In this document: positions 14,686 through 22,949 of the stretch, one piece after another | Numbering within the stretch: position 1 is the first letter of the stretch | Layout of the letters: each line of letters begins with the position of its first letter | Assembly (NCBI GenBank): GCA_027055005.1 | Contig: JALUNR010000051.1 | Location: 1-42,656 of the forward strand | Direction: 5' to 3' | DNA: 42,656 nucleotides | Source: Campylobacterales bacterium | GTDB lineage: Bacteria > Campylobacterota > Campylobacteria > Campylobacterales > QNZT01 | The notes under the pieces: generated by a model | What the model was told of the DNA's origin: nothing | The model's input: the letters and a program-made list of their open reading frames with translations, nothing else | Database searches by the model: none | Translations under genes and position numbers: made by a program

Positions 14686-15243
14686 CTACTTAACTTCATT
14701 GTAAGCTCGCTCAATAGCGGCCATGTTTGCATCTATAATTTTTTGTGGAAACTTAGCTAACACTTTTAACATAGCATTTTGAAAGTAATCTAACTCAAAC
14801 ATACTAGATACTTTCATCAAAGCCCCAAGCATTGGAGTATTTGGTATAGCTCGTCCTATCGTATCAAGTGATATTTGCATACAATCCACTACATATACTT
14901 CTTTCCCTCTTAACTTTGGAACACTATCCAAAAGTTCCTCTTTGCTTAAATGTGAAGTTATAATGTATTTTGTACTTGTCTTTTCATTTGCAGTTATATC
15001 AGCTGTAAAAACTAGTGCTGGATCTATAACCAAAACATAGTCTGGATGCATAAATTTTTCATGATTTAGTATAGGTTCTTCATCTATTCTGTTATATGCA
15101 GTCATCGCTGCACCCCTCTTTGCAGAACCATAAAATGCAAATGCTTGCACTTCTTTTCCTGTATTTGCCACAACATCAGCTAAACCTTTAGCACCTGTTA
15201 CAGCACCTTGTCCAGCTCTGCTATGCCATCTCATCTCTAGCAT
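14686..15243 (-). CDS. porG: Pyruvate:ferredoxin oxidoreductase gamma subunit
   Basis: This 185-residue subunit starts with the family signature EMRWHSRAGQGAVTGAK and contains YGSAKRGAAMTAYNR, the CoA-binding gamma domain of 2-oxoacid:acceptor oxidoreductases. It is the first gene of porGDAB. An AAGGAGAG precedes the ATG. The upstream spacer holds two GTTACA direct repeats and a 19-base palindrome that could be control sites. Confidence 0.92.
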   Translation of the reverse strand: MLEMRWHSRAGQGAVTGAKGLADVVANTGKEVQAFAFYGSAKRGAAMTAYNRIDEEPILNHEKFMHPDYVLVIDPALVFTADITANEKTSTKYIITSHLSKEELLDSVPKLRGKEVYVVDCMQISLDTIGRAIPNTPMLGALMKVSSMFELDYFQNAMLKVLAKFPQKIIDANMAAIERAYNEVK

Positions 15244-15267
15244 GAACTCTCCTTATATTTAGATTAA

Positions 15268-15322
15268 GTTACACTATGTTACATAATTACTCTTAATATT
15301 GGCTTCTTATTTTAAATAAGAA
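15268..15322. promoter_or_regulatory. Candidate operators upstream of porGDAB
   Basis: Two copies of GTTACA at 15268-15273 and 15278-15283 are spaced by exactly one helical turn, as in many response-regulator sites. Further out a perfect 9-base inverted repeat with a single central base (TTCTTATTTTAAATAAGAA, 15304-15322) appears. The 201-base spacer 15244-15444 has no ORF or RNA gene that I can see; it must contain the por promoter and the 3' end of the hemA transcript. Function is inferred from symmetry alone. Confidence 0.4.
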
Positions 15323-15444
15323 ATATAATATTTTTTTATCTTTTAAATGCTTTTTTTACTTTTTAAAGATTACTAAAATAATATTTTCCAAAAGTTGTTT
15401 TTAATATTTTTACAAGTTACTTTTTGTAACAACATCAAATATAA

Positions 15445-16764
15445 TTACTTTCCTACCCCGCCTTTTTCAAGTAAATAATCACACTTTGTAGTATTTAAAG
15501 CTTTTTTAGCATCTAAATTTATATCAAAGATTGTTTGGGTTGACTGAACTATCAAGTCAGCTTCTGGAGTATTGGATAAGTTTTTTAAATTTATAGTGGG
15601 AATGTGTAAAAACTTTTTGAAAGTACTTTGTATGAGTTTTAAACTCTCATCTTCTTTTTCTTTATCTATAAAGCCTTTTTTTATTGCTTTTGCTAACTCC
15701 TCTCTCGCTATATTTTCAGCACGAAGTCTTATCTCTTTTATAAGTGGTTCTATTTTTAGTGAATTTATCCACTTATAAAACTCTTCTACTTGGTTTTCTA
15801 CTATCGCATAAGCTCCTGATGCATTTGTTTGTCTCTCTTTTATATTTTTATCAACTATCTCTTTAAGGTCATCAACAGCATAGATATTTATATTTTCACA
15901 ATCACACTTATCTATATCTCTTGGAACTGCTATATCAAACCAATACCTTTGAAAATTTACTTTATTTACCAACTCTTTTGTTATGATAGGCTCACTGGCT
16001 CCAGTGGCAGAAAAAAGAAGTCTGTAAGAGTTTACTATCTCTTTTAGTTTTGAAAATGGTTCTACTATGACATTTACATTTTCTATCTTTTCTGCTAAAA
16101 GTAAGGCTTTTCCTATATCTCTATTTACAAGAATTAGATTTGCTTCAGCTTTTGCCAAATGTTTTGCTACAAGTTCACCCATTTCTCCTACTCCAACAAC
16201 AACACCTGTGTATCCACCTAGATTTCCATCAAAAACTTCTTTTGCTTTTGCAACTGCAACACTTGCAACTGATACTGGATTTTTAGTAATATTTGTAGAG
16301 TTTCTTACTATTTGAGAACATTTAAAAGTATTTAACATAAGCCTTACTATATTTTGTCCACAAAAGCCATTGTCATAACTAAATCTAAAAGCATTTTTTA
16401 ACTGACCTGTTATCTGTGTTTCACCTATAACCAAACTATCAAGACTACTTCCTACCAAAAATAGATGTTTTACTGCTTCTTTGGCTTTATAAGTTTGTCC
16501 CGTTTTTTGGATTTCTTCTAAAGTAATATTTGTTTTTTGAACAAATAACTTTTCTATTTTAGATGAAATAGAGTCAAATTCACTCACATACATGATAATT
16601 TCCACTCTGTTACAAGTAGAAAGAATCGCAACTTCAAGTACTTCTTCTATCTCTAGAAGTTCCCCTTGAAAAGAAGCTAAAGATTTTTCATCATTGAAAG
16701 CTAATTTTTCACGAGTACAAATATCTGTATTTTTATGTGTATAGCTTTGTATTAAGTATTTCAT
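15445..16764 (-). CDS. hemA: Glutamyl-tRNA reductase
   Basis: HemA reduces glutamyl-tRNA(Glu) to glutamate-1-semialdehyde, the first step of C5 tetrapyrrole synthesis. This 439-residue protein has the catalytic Cys51 in LSTCNRVEI, an NADPH-binding GVGEMGELVAKHL, and a C-terminal helical dimerisation region (about 320-439). Its ATG is directly adjacent to the stop of the polyprenyl synthase gene. From memory, the same order (HP0242-HP0239) is found in Helicobacter pylori. Its product feeds heme and, via NirE/NirJ, heme d1. Confidence 0.95.
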   Translation of the reverse strand: MKYLIQSYTHKNTDICTREKLAFNDEKSLASFQGELLEIEEVLEVAILSTCNRVEIIMYVSEFDSISSKIEKLFVQKTNITLEEIQKTGQTYKAKEAVKHLFLVGSSLDSLVIGETQITGQLKNAFRFSYDNGFCGQNIVRLMLNTFKCSQIVRNSTNITKNPVSVASVAVAKAKEVFDGNLGGYTGVVVGVGEMGELVAKHLAKAEANLILVNRDIGKALLLAEKIENVNVIVEPFSKLKEIVNSYRLLFSATGASEPIITKELVNKVNFQRYWFDIAVPRDIDKCDCENINIYAVDDLKEIVDKNIKERQTNASGAYAIVENQVEEFYKWINSLKIEPLIKEIRLRAENIAREELAKAIKKGFIDKEKEDESLKLIQSTFKKFLHIPTINLKNLSNTPEADLIVQSTQTIFDINLDAKKALNTTKCDYLLEKGGVGK

Positions 16765-17664
16765 TTAAAACTCTCTTTCTATCATATCTCTTACTACTTT
16801 TTGAAGCTCAATTTGATTTTCTTCTCCCTCAACTGCTTCAAGAGCCTCTTTACCTAAAGATTTTGCTAAATCAATAGACTTTTTCAAAGCTCCACTTTGA
16901 AATACCTTTTGAAGTAACCACATCTTCTGACTTTCATCTAACTCTTTTTTAAAAAAGCTCATCACTTTTTGTTTATCTTCATCTGCAAGAGAATTTATAA
17001 GGTCTATATAGATAAGAGTTGTTTTGCCTTCTTTAAAGTCATTTAGAGCTGGTTTTCCTAGTGTTTTTTCATTTTGAATAACATCTAAAACATCATCTAT
17101 CACTTGAAAAGCAAGTCCAAGATTTTTTCCATAAATTGCATACTTTTGTTCATCTTTTCCTGCTAGATTAGCAGAACACTTTGCAGTAGCTTCTATGAGG
17201 ACTGCTGTTTTTTTGTATATCATATCAAAGTACTTATCTTTATCTAAATTTATATTTTTAGAAAGCTCTACATCTAAAAGCTCACCTTGGCTCAAAAGTG
17301 CAACTGCATTTGCAATAGTGCTTGAGATAGTTAAGTTAAAATCAACCAACTTTTCATAAGCTTTTGAGTATAAAATATCTCCTAGCATAATGGCACTTTT
17401 ATTCCCAAATATAGCATTTATACTATCAACTCCTCTACGAGTTGAAGCATCATCTATCACATCATCATGAAGTAAACTTGCAGCATGAATAAGCTCTATG
17501 ATAGAGGCTAGTTTTATACTTTCTTCACTCTCTCCTGCTATCTTTAAGACTAGCTTTGCACGGAGTCTTTTCCCTGCTGGAACTTTTTTATAAAGCTCTA
17601 CTATTTCATCTCCACACTCAAATACAATACTTTGCATCGACCTCTCAATTTTGTCTAAACTCAC
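16765..17664 (-). CDS. Polyprenyl diphosphate synthase (octaprenyl type, IspB-like)
   Basis: A 299-residue trans-prenyltransferase that builds the quinone side chain from isopentenyl diphosphate. The first Asp-rich motif is D67-D-V-I-D71-D72 (LLHDDVIDD) and the second is D190-D-x-x-D194 (FQVIDDVLD). The GKRLRAKLV segment binds diphosphate. The start is GTG in a 4-base GTGA overlap with the stop of the preceding gene, with GAGG ahead. Chain length cannot be told with certainty; Campylobacterota usually make menaquinone-6 or related quinones, so a short-to-medium product is expected. Confidence 0.88.
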   Translation of the reverse strand: MSLDKIERSMQSIVFECGDEIVELYKKVPAGKRLRAKLVLKIAGESEESIKLASIIELIHAASLLHDDVIDDASTRRGVDSINAIFGNKSAIMLGDILYSKAYEKLVDFNLTISSTIANAVALLSQGELLDVELSKNINLDKDKYFDMIYKKTAVLIEATAKCSANLAGKDEQKYAIYGKNLGLAFQVIDDVLDVIQNEKTLGKPALNDFKEGKTTLIYIDLINSLADEDKQKVMSFFKKELDESQKMWLLQKVFQSGALKKSIDLAKSLGKEALEAVEGEENQIELQKVVRDMIEREF

Positions 17665-18068
17665 TTAAACCTCACTTCCATACGACTTTTTGGATCTCTT
17701 ATATTTACATCTAAAGTCGCTTTTTTATTTTTAAATTTTTTAAATATTATTAAAGCAAATGCTTGATTTTTTATCCCCTGAAAATCCCCTATCAAGTTTA
17801 TCTTCACTGTATTTCTTTTGTATCTACTTTCCAAAAGATATTGTTTTTTAAATCCTTCATAATCTACCAACAAAACCAATTTTTTACCACTATATAAAGT
17901 CCATCTAAACTTTAGCTTACCATCACTTTTTTTTGTTGGAAGATAATCTTTTTTTATACTTATATTTACTACTTCATCCTTTTTTAAAGTGTAGCTGTAA
18001 GTATAGCTCCAAAATGAACTCTCACTCCACAACAATATAGGAAAAAGCAGTAAAAAAACTCTATTCAT
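17661..18068 (-). CDS. Small exported protein of the DUF2018-hemA operon
   Basis: The 135-residue product has a Sec signal peptide (about 1-16, cleavage near LWS-ES) and a Lys-rich beta-strand-like mature part without cysteine. It is coupled to both neighbours by short overlaps (8 and 4 bases). Its position corresponds to HP0241 in Helicobacter pylori, a protein of unknown function, so it is a conserved member of this operon. I cannot assign a role. Confidence 0.7.
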   Translation of the reverse strand: MNRVFLLLFPILLWSESSFWSYTYSYTLKKDEVVNISIKKDYLPTKKSDGKLKFRWTLYSGKKLVLLVDYEGFKKQYLLESRYKRNTVKINLIGDFQGIKNQAFALIIFKKFKNKKATLDVNIRDPKSRMEVRFK

Positions 18069-18345
18069 TTTGTGTTAAAATTTGCCCCATTCCATCTACA
18101 AGCAGATCCATAGTTCTATCATCTATCTTTGCTTGATTTTCAAATGAATAGTTTCTAACAATTTGAACAATATCTTTATCTTCTCCCATCATATCCTCTA
18201 AAAGTAGCTCTAGTGCTGCCATATATCTTATGTTTTGATATAAATGCTCATCTACTAGATTTTGGTTCGCATTAAATACTATATCCATATACTTTTTTCT
18301 TGGACTTCCACCAAAAAGTGGATCATTTTCTAACTCTTCTAACAT
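18061..18345 (-). CDS. DUF2018 family protein (HP0242-like)
   Basis: A 94-residue, all-helical protein matching the DUF2018 family: it starts MLEELENDPLFGG and continues with an amphipathic helical bundle. The Helicobacter pylori homologue HP0242 is known as a deeply knotted homodimer of unknown function. Family members are restricted to Campylobacterota, which supports the taxonomic call. It is the first gene of the operon leading to hemA. Confidence 0.85.
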   Translation of the reverse strand: MLEELENDPLFGGSPRKKYMDIVFNANQNLVDEHLYQNIRYMAALELLLEDMMGEDKDIVQIVRNYSFENQAKIDDRTMDLLVDGMGQILTQNE

Positions 18346-18405
18346 TTCTTCCCCTTAACGAAATTTGGCTACAATAATAGCTAAAATTAACTTTAAAGGC
18401 TTTTT

Positions 18406-18564
18406 ATGGACAAAAATAAGATAGGATTTTATCTCTTGATAATATTTTTTGTTAGTACAATTCTCTATATATTCGCTGCACCTATATTTATAATAGATAA
18501 TATTAATAAAGATGCAAAAAGACCTAAGAGTGAGAGAGTTTATTCACATCATAAAGTTAAATAA
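18406..18564 (+). CDS. Small single-helix membrane protein
   Basis: A 52-codon plus-strand ORF divergent from the DUF2018 operon. It encodes a short charged N-terminus, one hydrophobic helix (about 6-30) and a basic tail with two His. An AAAGG lies 7 bases before the ATG, and TACAAT at 18370-18375 could be its -10. It ends 11 bases before the convergent dus gene. The clean ORF, ribosome site and promoter placement support a real gene; the family is not recognised. Confidence 0.55.
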   Translation: MDKNKIGFYLLIIFFVSTILYIFAAPIFIIDNINKDAKRPKSERVYSHHKVK

Positions 18565-18574
18565 AAGATTTTAT

Positions 18575-19510
18575 TTAACTAAAAAACTCCTCGATATACC
18601 CTCTCATGATATCTCTATTATTAGTTCTATTTACTCTATCTCTAAAGGAACTGGCAAGTGGAAAGTTTTTTGAGTAGGTATGGAGGTGCTTTCTAAATAT
18701 AGCAACTCCCAAATCCCCATAAACTTCTAGCATAGAGTTGAAGTGTTCTAGTATAATCTCTTTGATTTTATCTTTTTTTACGACCTCTAAATCATTTTTG
18801 ATTTGATAAAATATCCAAGGATTTCCAACTGCTCCTCTTCCTATCATAACTGCATCAGATCCAGTTATCTCTTTTACCTCTTTGTATTTTTGTAAAGAGT
18901 TTATATCTCCATTTGCTACAACGGGGATTGATACTGCTTGTTTTGCATCGGCTATGGAATTGTAGTCGATTCTGTCTGGTTTGTATTTGTCAGATCTTGT
19001 TCTTCCGTGTAGAGTTATCCAGTCTGCCCCACTTTGTTCCACTACTTTTGCTATCTCTTTTGGATATTTACTTTCAAATCCTAATCGACTTTTAACTGAG
19101 AGGTATCTTTTGTTTGAGTATTTCTTTATAGTTTCTATCAGTCTTCCCATTTTTGGCAAATCTTTTAAAAGTGAGCTGCCTGAGCCGTGATTTACCACTT
19201 TTGGGACTGGGCAACCACAATTTAAATCTATGCCATCTATACCATCCATATCATTTAAAAGTAAAACTGCTTGTTTGATTGTTTCTTCACTATTTCCTGC
19301 GATTTGAACTATATATGGGTCTTCATTAGGAGCTTTTTCTAGCATTCTTAAAGTTTTGGTTGAGTGGTGTATAAAAGCATTTGAGCTTATCATTTCACTA
19401 ACAGTTACATCTACACCAAACTTTTTAACCACTTGTCTAAAAGGTAGATCAGTATATCCAGCAAGTGGAGCTAAAAAGAGTAGATCTTTTTTTGAAAAAT
19501 CTATCTTCAT
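18575..19510 (-). CDS. dusB: tRNA-dihydrouridine synthase (DusB type)
   Basis: An FMN-dependent enzyme that reduces uridine to dihydrouridine in tRNA. The 311-residue protein has the N-terminal LAPLAGYTDLPFR flavin motif and the active-site Cys100 in LNCGCPVPKV. It also has the SRLGF...HGRTR and NGDINS segments of the TIM barrel, plus MIGRGAVGNPW. I chose the ATG at 19510 (MKIDFSKK). An upstream TTG at 19531 would overlap the previous gene and has no better ribosome site. From memory the order dus / membrane protein / dksA / rlmH / accD is the same in C. jejuni (Cj0123-Cj0127). Confidence 0.92.
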   Translation of the reverse strand: MKIDFSKKDLLFLAPLAGYTDLPFRQVVKKFGVDVTVSEMISSNAFIHHSTKTLRMLEKAPNEDPYIVQIAGNSEETIKQAVLLLNDMDGIDGIDLNCGCPVPKVVNHGSGSSLLKDLPKMGRLIETIKKYSNKRYLSVKSRLGFESKYPKEIAKVVEQSGADWITLHGRTRSDKYKPDRIDYNSIADAKQAVSIPVVANGDINSLQKYKEVKEITGSDAVMIGRGAVGNPWIFYQIKNDLEVVKKDKIKEIILEHFNSMLEVYGDLGVAIFRKHLHTYSKNFPLASSFRDRVNRTNNRDIMRGYIEEFFS

Positions 19511-19523
19511 ACTGCTTTGTAAA

Positions 19524-20528
19524 CTATACAAACATATCTATGTCGAAGTTTTTACCGTTATCTTTTAAAAATAGTAAGTGTTTGTATTTTGTGTACTCTT
19601 TTTTTCCTGAGTTATCTAAAAAGTCTCTCACTTTATCTATCATTTGAAGATCAAACATAGTATAAAGATAAGCATCTGCACCATTTTCAGGGAATTTAGC
19701 TATCAATTGTATCGCAAATTTTACTCTCTCATCAGGAGAAAGTTTATCTTTTAGTTTTTTTACAAGTTCTATCAAATCATGAGAATCAAAGTTAAGCTCT
19801 TCAGAATAATCTAGTATTTTATCATTTGAAAGCTCAAAATCCTTTTCACCTATTCTATCTATAAGCTTATATAAAATCTCTTTTGTCATTTTTACATTGT
19901 ATTTTTGAAGTTCACTTATAGGAGAATACTCAGCCATAGCTACTGATGCTTTTTTGAGTAACTCTTCATCCTTACATTTTTTTAAGATAGTAGCAGCATA
20001 ACTTTTATCAACTCTAAGCATATTTTCATAATTTTTAATCATCAAAGCATTATCAGGTTGTAGTCCAAACTTCGATAAGTCAAGTACATTACCTTCATAA
20101 ACTTTTTGTTTAGCTTCTAAAATATCTTCTATACCATCATCATGAATCCTATAACCACTATATCTTTTTGGATCTATATTTAACAGTGGTAAAACTTTTC
20201 CTGGTAACTTAAATATTTCACTCTTATATTCATTGTTACTTATTTTTTTACCAAGTAATGCTCTTTTTTCATTTTCAAGAAATTTTATAGCATCATTTTT
20301 TATTTTTTTCAACCTAAAAAAGCCAAGAGTCCCATAAAACATAAGATGGATTATTGTAAAAATATAAAGAATTGCCATAGGTAGAACGACCCATACAGCT
20401 ATTGGCAATGAAGGTATAGTTATTCCTGCAACTGTTAACGAATATGTAGCATCTGTTAAACTATAAACATATAATCCAGTAGCTATTACTAATACTAAGC
20501 CAAAAAGTAAATATTTTTTAAATCCCAT
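19524..20528 (-). CDS. Conserved membrane protein next to dksA, unknown function
   Basis: The 334-residue product has two N-terminal transmembrane helices (about 5-23 and 43-70) enclosing a short periplasmic loop, and a long cytoplasmic, mainly helical domain (about 75-334) without a known catalytic motif. The membrane part resembles LapA-like two-helix modules, but I would not call it that. It lies 9 bases after the DksA-type gene in a block conserved in Campylobacter. Confidence 0.7.
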   Translation of the reverse strand: MGFKKYLLFGLVLVIATGLYVYSLTDATYSLTVAGITIPSLPIAVWVVLPMAILYIFTIIHLMFYGTLGFFRLKKIKNDAIKFLENEKRALLGKKISNNEYKSEIFKLPGKVLPLLNIDPKRYSGYRIHDDGIEDILEAKQKVYEGNVLDLSKFGLQPDNALMIKNYENMLRVDKSYAATILKKCKDEELLKKASVAMAEYSPISELQKYNVKMTKEILYKLIDRIGEKDFELSNDKILDYSEELNFDSHDLIELVKKLKDKLSPDERVKFAIQLIAKFPENGADAYLYTMFDLQMIDKVRDFLDNSGKKEYTKYKHLLFLKDNGKNFDIDMFV

Positions 20529-20537
20529 TGTATTCCT

Positions 20538-20891
20538 TTAAATAGTTGTCTTTTCTACTATTTCTCTACATACTATACAATATCTCGCCTGAGGTTTGAC
20601 TTTAAGTCTTTCTATTCCTATTTCTTCTTCACACATTTCACAAATAGCATATGTTCCTTCATCTATTTTACTTAAAGCATACTCTATCTCATCAAGTTCT
20701 TTTGACTGTTTTTTTGTCAAAGTTTCTTCAAGTGCTGTATCTATTGTTATTGTTGCCAAATCAGCATCATCACTTGTTTCACTACTTTTTAACTCCCCTA
20801 TTTCACTTTTATACTCTACAATATTTTTTAAAATCTGCTCTTTTCTATCAAGCAAAATTCTTTTAAACATTTTTAATTCATTTTCATTCAT
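20538..20891 (-). CDS. dksA: DksA/TraR-type zinc finger transcription factor
   Basis: This 117-residue protein binds RNA polymerase through the secondary channel and, with ppGpp, adjusts rRNA and stress transcription. It shows a coiled coil with the tip motif D41-D-A-D44-L-A46 (D-x-x-D-x-A) and a C4 zinc finger C84-x2-C87 ... C105-x2-C108. Both tip aspartates are present, so it should be a functional DksA rather than a DksA-like antagonist. It begins the operon ending with dusB and is preceded by an 11-base inverted repeat. Confidence 0.9.
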   Translation of the reverse strand: MNENELKMFKRILLDRKEQILKNIVEYKSEIGELKSSETSDDADLATITIDTALEETLTKKQSKELDEIEYALSKIDEGTYAICEMCEEEIGIERLKVKPQARYCIVCREIVEKTTI

Positions 20892-20911
20892 CTTATACTC
20901 CTCAAAAATTG

Positions 20912-20954
20912 TTTTAAAGTTATATCAAATATTTTGTTAAACTTAACTTTAAAA
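20912..20954 (-). terminator. Hairpin between rlmH and dksA
   Basis: A perfect 11-base inverted repeat (TTTTAAAGTTA ... TAACTTTAAAA) with a 21-base loop lies after rlmH. On the minus strand it is followed by CAATTTTT, the form of an intrinsic terminator for the accD-thiE-rlmH transcript. It could equally be an operator, since it lies 21-63 bases before the dksA ATG. Confidence 0.5.
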
Positions 20955-20993
20955 TTATTATATAAATATAATTTTACTTTAAGATTATATGCT

Positions 20994-21446
20994 TTACTTA
21001 TGATATGGATGAGAATTGATTATAGTATAAGCTCTATATATTTGCTCATAGAGTATAACTTTGGCTATTTTATGGCTAAAAGTTAAGGAACTTAGTGAAA
21101 TAACTCTATCACATTTATTTAAAAACTCTTTTTCAAACCCATATGCCCCACCTATAAAAAAGTTTATATTTGCATTATTTTCAAATATTTTTGCAAACTC
21201 AAAACTATCTAAAGCTTTTGCATCCGGATGCAAAGCAATATTATAACCTTTTAAAAGTGGAGTAAATGTGTCAGTATAACTCTTCTTAGCCAACTCCTTG
21301 GTTTGGTTTTGTGAAAAAGCGATTTTATTGTTAAAGATTGATTTATAAGTTAAAGAAGAGTACTTACTTATCATTTTTTGATAATTTTTTAATATAGGTT
21401 CAAATTCATCTTTTGAGTTTTTTTCAATCGCATAGATACAAATCAC
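20994..21446 (-). CDS. rlmH: 23S rRNA (pseudouridine1915-N3)-methyltransferase RlmH
   Basis: A SPOUT-class methyltransferase that acts on helix 69 of 23S rRNA in assembled ribosomes. The C-terminal knot has NFFIGGAYGFEKEF for SAM and ends with the family's HPYHK. I prefer the GTG at 21446, six bases after AAGGTGG, giving 150 residues, the usual family length. A TTG at 21470 would add eight residues inside the thiE end. The gene overlaps thiE by 23 bases, so translation is probably coupled. Confidence 0.9.
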   Translation of the reverse strand: MICIYAIEKNSKDEFEPILKNYQKMISKYSSLTYKSIFNNKIAFSQNQTKELAKKSYTDTFTPLLKGYNIALHPDAKALDSFEFAKIFENNANINFFIGGAYGFEKEFLNKCDRVISLSSLTFSHKIAKVILYEQIYRAYTIINSHPYHK

Positions 21447-22005
21447 TACCAACCACCTTATACTTAGCAAAATCTATCTCATCACTGACTTTTACCCCAC
21501 CTATAATAGCAACTGGATGAGTACTAAGTAATGCTAACTCTTTTATTTTTTCCCCTAAAACTTCTTTTATATCTTTTTTAGTTGAAGTATCTCTATATGC
21601 TCCAAGTCCTATGTAGTCTATATCAAGGGTGTTTGCTAAAAGTATTTCTTCTTTGTTGTGAGTTGATAGTCCTAAAGTTTTTCTACCTATTTGGTTTCTT
21701 ACTTTTTTAACTGCATTTTCAAAATCTTTATCGACTTCTTTTAAATCCTCTTGTCCCAAATGAACTCCATCACAAAAAAGAGCTAACTCTATATCATCAT
21801 TTACTAAAACTTTTCCGTCAAAGTTAGCTTTTAGCTTCATGATTGAGTCTATTTTACTGTCAATATCATTTACTTTATCTCGGTATTGGATGATTTTTGC
21901 ATTGTGTTTTTTACAGATTTGTAAAAACTCATCTATGGATTTGTTGCCCATTTTTTGATTTAGTTCAAAATCATATAGGGCATATAAGTCAGCTAACACT
22001 CTCAC
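21424..22005 (-). CDS. thiE: Thiamine phosphate synthase-like protein
   Basis: ThiE joins hydroxymethylpyrimidine diphosphate and thiazole phosphate. The 193-residue product shows QYRDK for substrate binding, VNDDIELALFCDGVHLGQEDL, an LGLSTH...DYIGLGAYRDTSTK segment and AIIGGV for phosphate binding, all family marks. The frame begins with GTG at 22005 (another GTG at 21999), overlapping accD by 17 bases; the exact start is uncertain. The protein is slightly short (usual 205-220). No TPP riboswitch precedes it. Confidence 0.82.
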   Translation of the reverse strand: MRVLADLYALYDFELNQKMGNKSIDEFLQICKKHNAKIIQYRDKVNDIDSKIDSIMKLKANFDGKVLVNDDIELALFCDGVHLGQEDLKEVDKDFENAVKKVRNQIGRKTLGLSTHNKEEILLANTLDIDYIGLGAYRDTSTKKDIKEVLGEKIKELALLSTHPVAIIGGVKVSDEIDFAKYKVVGSDLYLCD

Positions 22006-22855
22006 TCAAATCCATGTTTGCCGAGAAGTATTTTAAAGTTTGAGAAACTCTATATTTTAACTCAGTTCTTTTTACTACCATATCTAAAAAACCGTGTTCT
22101 AGTAAAAACTCAGCTGTTTGAAATCCTTCAGGAAGTTCTGCACCGATAGTTTGTTTGATAACTCTTTGTCCTGCAAATCCTATCAAAGCTCCAGGCTCAG
22201 CAATAATCATATCTCCTAGCATTGCAAAAGAAGCACTTACTCCTCCCATAGTAGGGTCTGTTAGTATTGAGATATATGGTAGGTTGTGTTTTGCAAGTTT
22301 TTTTAGTGCAGCTGAAGTTTTTGCCATTTGCATAAGTGAGTAGGTACTTTCTTGCATCCTAGCTCCTCCACTAGCACTTATGATAACAACACCTTGTTTT
22401 TTTTCTATCGCTCTGTTTACTGCTCTTACTATCTTTTCACCCTCTACTGATCCTAAACTTCCGCCCATAAAGTTAAAGTCAAATACTACTAGTTGAGCTG
22501 GAATTGAGTTTATAGTGCACTCTCCACTTACAACTGAGCTTTTTCTATTTGTCTTTTTTTCATTCTCTTCTATTCTTTTTTTATACGATTTTTTATCTAC
22601 AAATTTTAGAGGATCTGTTGGAATAAGGTTTGCATCCATCTCTACAAAAGTTCCTTCATCAGCTAAGAGTTCTATTCTTCTTTGCTGCCCTATTCGAAAG
22701 TGATATTCACATTTTGGGCAGACATTTTGATTGTTATCAACCTCTTTATAGTACATCAAAGAGTTACATTTTTTACATTTTACCCAGTGAGATGGTGCTT
22801 CATTTTTAGTTGGTTGCTCTTTTCTAAAATTTTTAAAAAGATTACTAAAGTTCAT
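21989..22855 (-). CDS. accD: Acetyl-CoA carboxylase carboxyltransferase beta subunit
   Basis: The 288-residue subunit has an N-terminal zinc ribbon (C27, C30, C46, C49) and a crotonase-fold carboxyltransferase domain with SASGGARMQE and PTMGGVSASFAMLGD. With AccA it moves the carboxyl group from biotin to acetyl-CoA in fatty-acid synthesis. I chose ATG 22855, six bases after GAGGA; an ATG at 22867 overlaps that site. It leads the accD-thiE-rlmH unit. Confidence 0.94.
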   Translation of the reverse strand: MNFSNLFKNFRKEQPTKNEAPSHWVKCKKCNSLMYYKEVDNNQNVCPKCEYHFRIGQQRRIELLADEGTFVEMDANLIPTDPLKFVDKKSYKKRIEENEKKTNRKSSVVSGECTINSIPAQLVVFDFNFMGGSLGSVEGEKIVRAVNRAIEKKQGVVIISASGGARMQESTYSLMQMAKTSAALKKLAKHNLPYISILTDPTMGGVSASFAMLGDMIIAEPGALIGFAGQRVIKQTIGAELPEGFQTAEFLLEHGFLDMVVKRTELKYRVSQTLKYFSANMDLSESVS

Positions 22856-22927
22856 AATAGTCCTCATTTAATATATTTAATTTTGCTAGTATATGCTTTG
22901 TTTACTTAAGAGAAACTCATAAATTTG

Positions 22928-22947
22928 GACTGAGACTAATCTCAATC
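22928..22947 (-). terminator. Short hairpin after gltD
   Basis: An 8-base stem with one G-U pair (GATTGAGA/TCTCAGTC on the minus strand) and a 4-base loop lies within 25 bases past the gltD stop. It has only a modest A/U tail, so termination is likely but unproven. Confidence 0.4.
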
Positions 22948-22949
22948 CT

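Noticed and set aside
15416..15430. GTTAC-T5-GTAAC as a terminator of hemA
   Set aside because: The stem is only five bases with no U tract; too weak to report as a feature.
22005..22867. TPP riboswitch ahead of thiE
   Set aside because: thiE starts inside accD and no thi-box-like conserved core is seen there.
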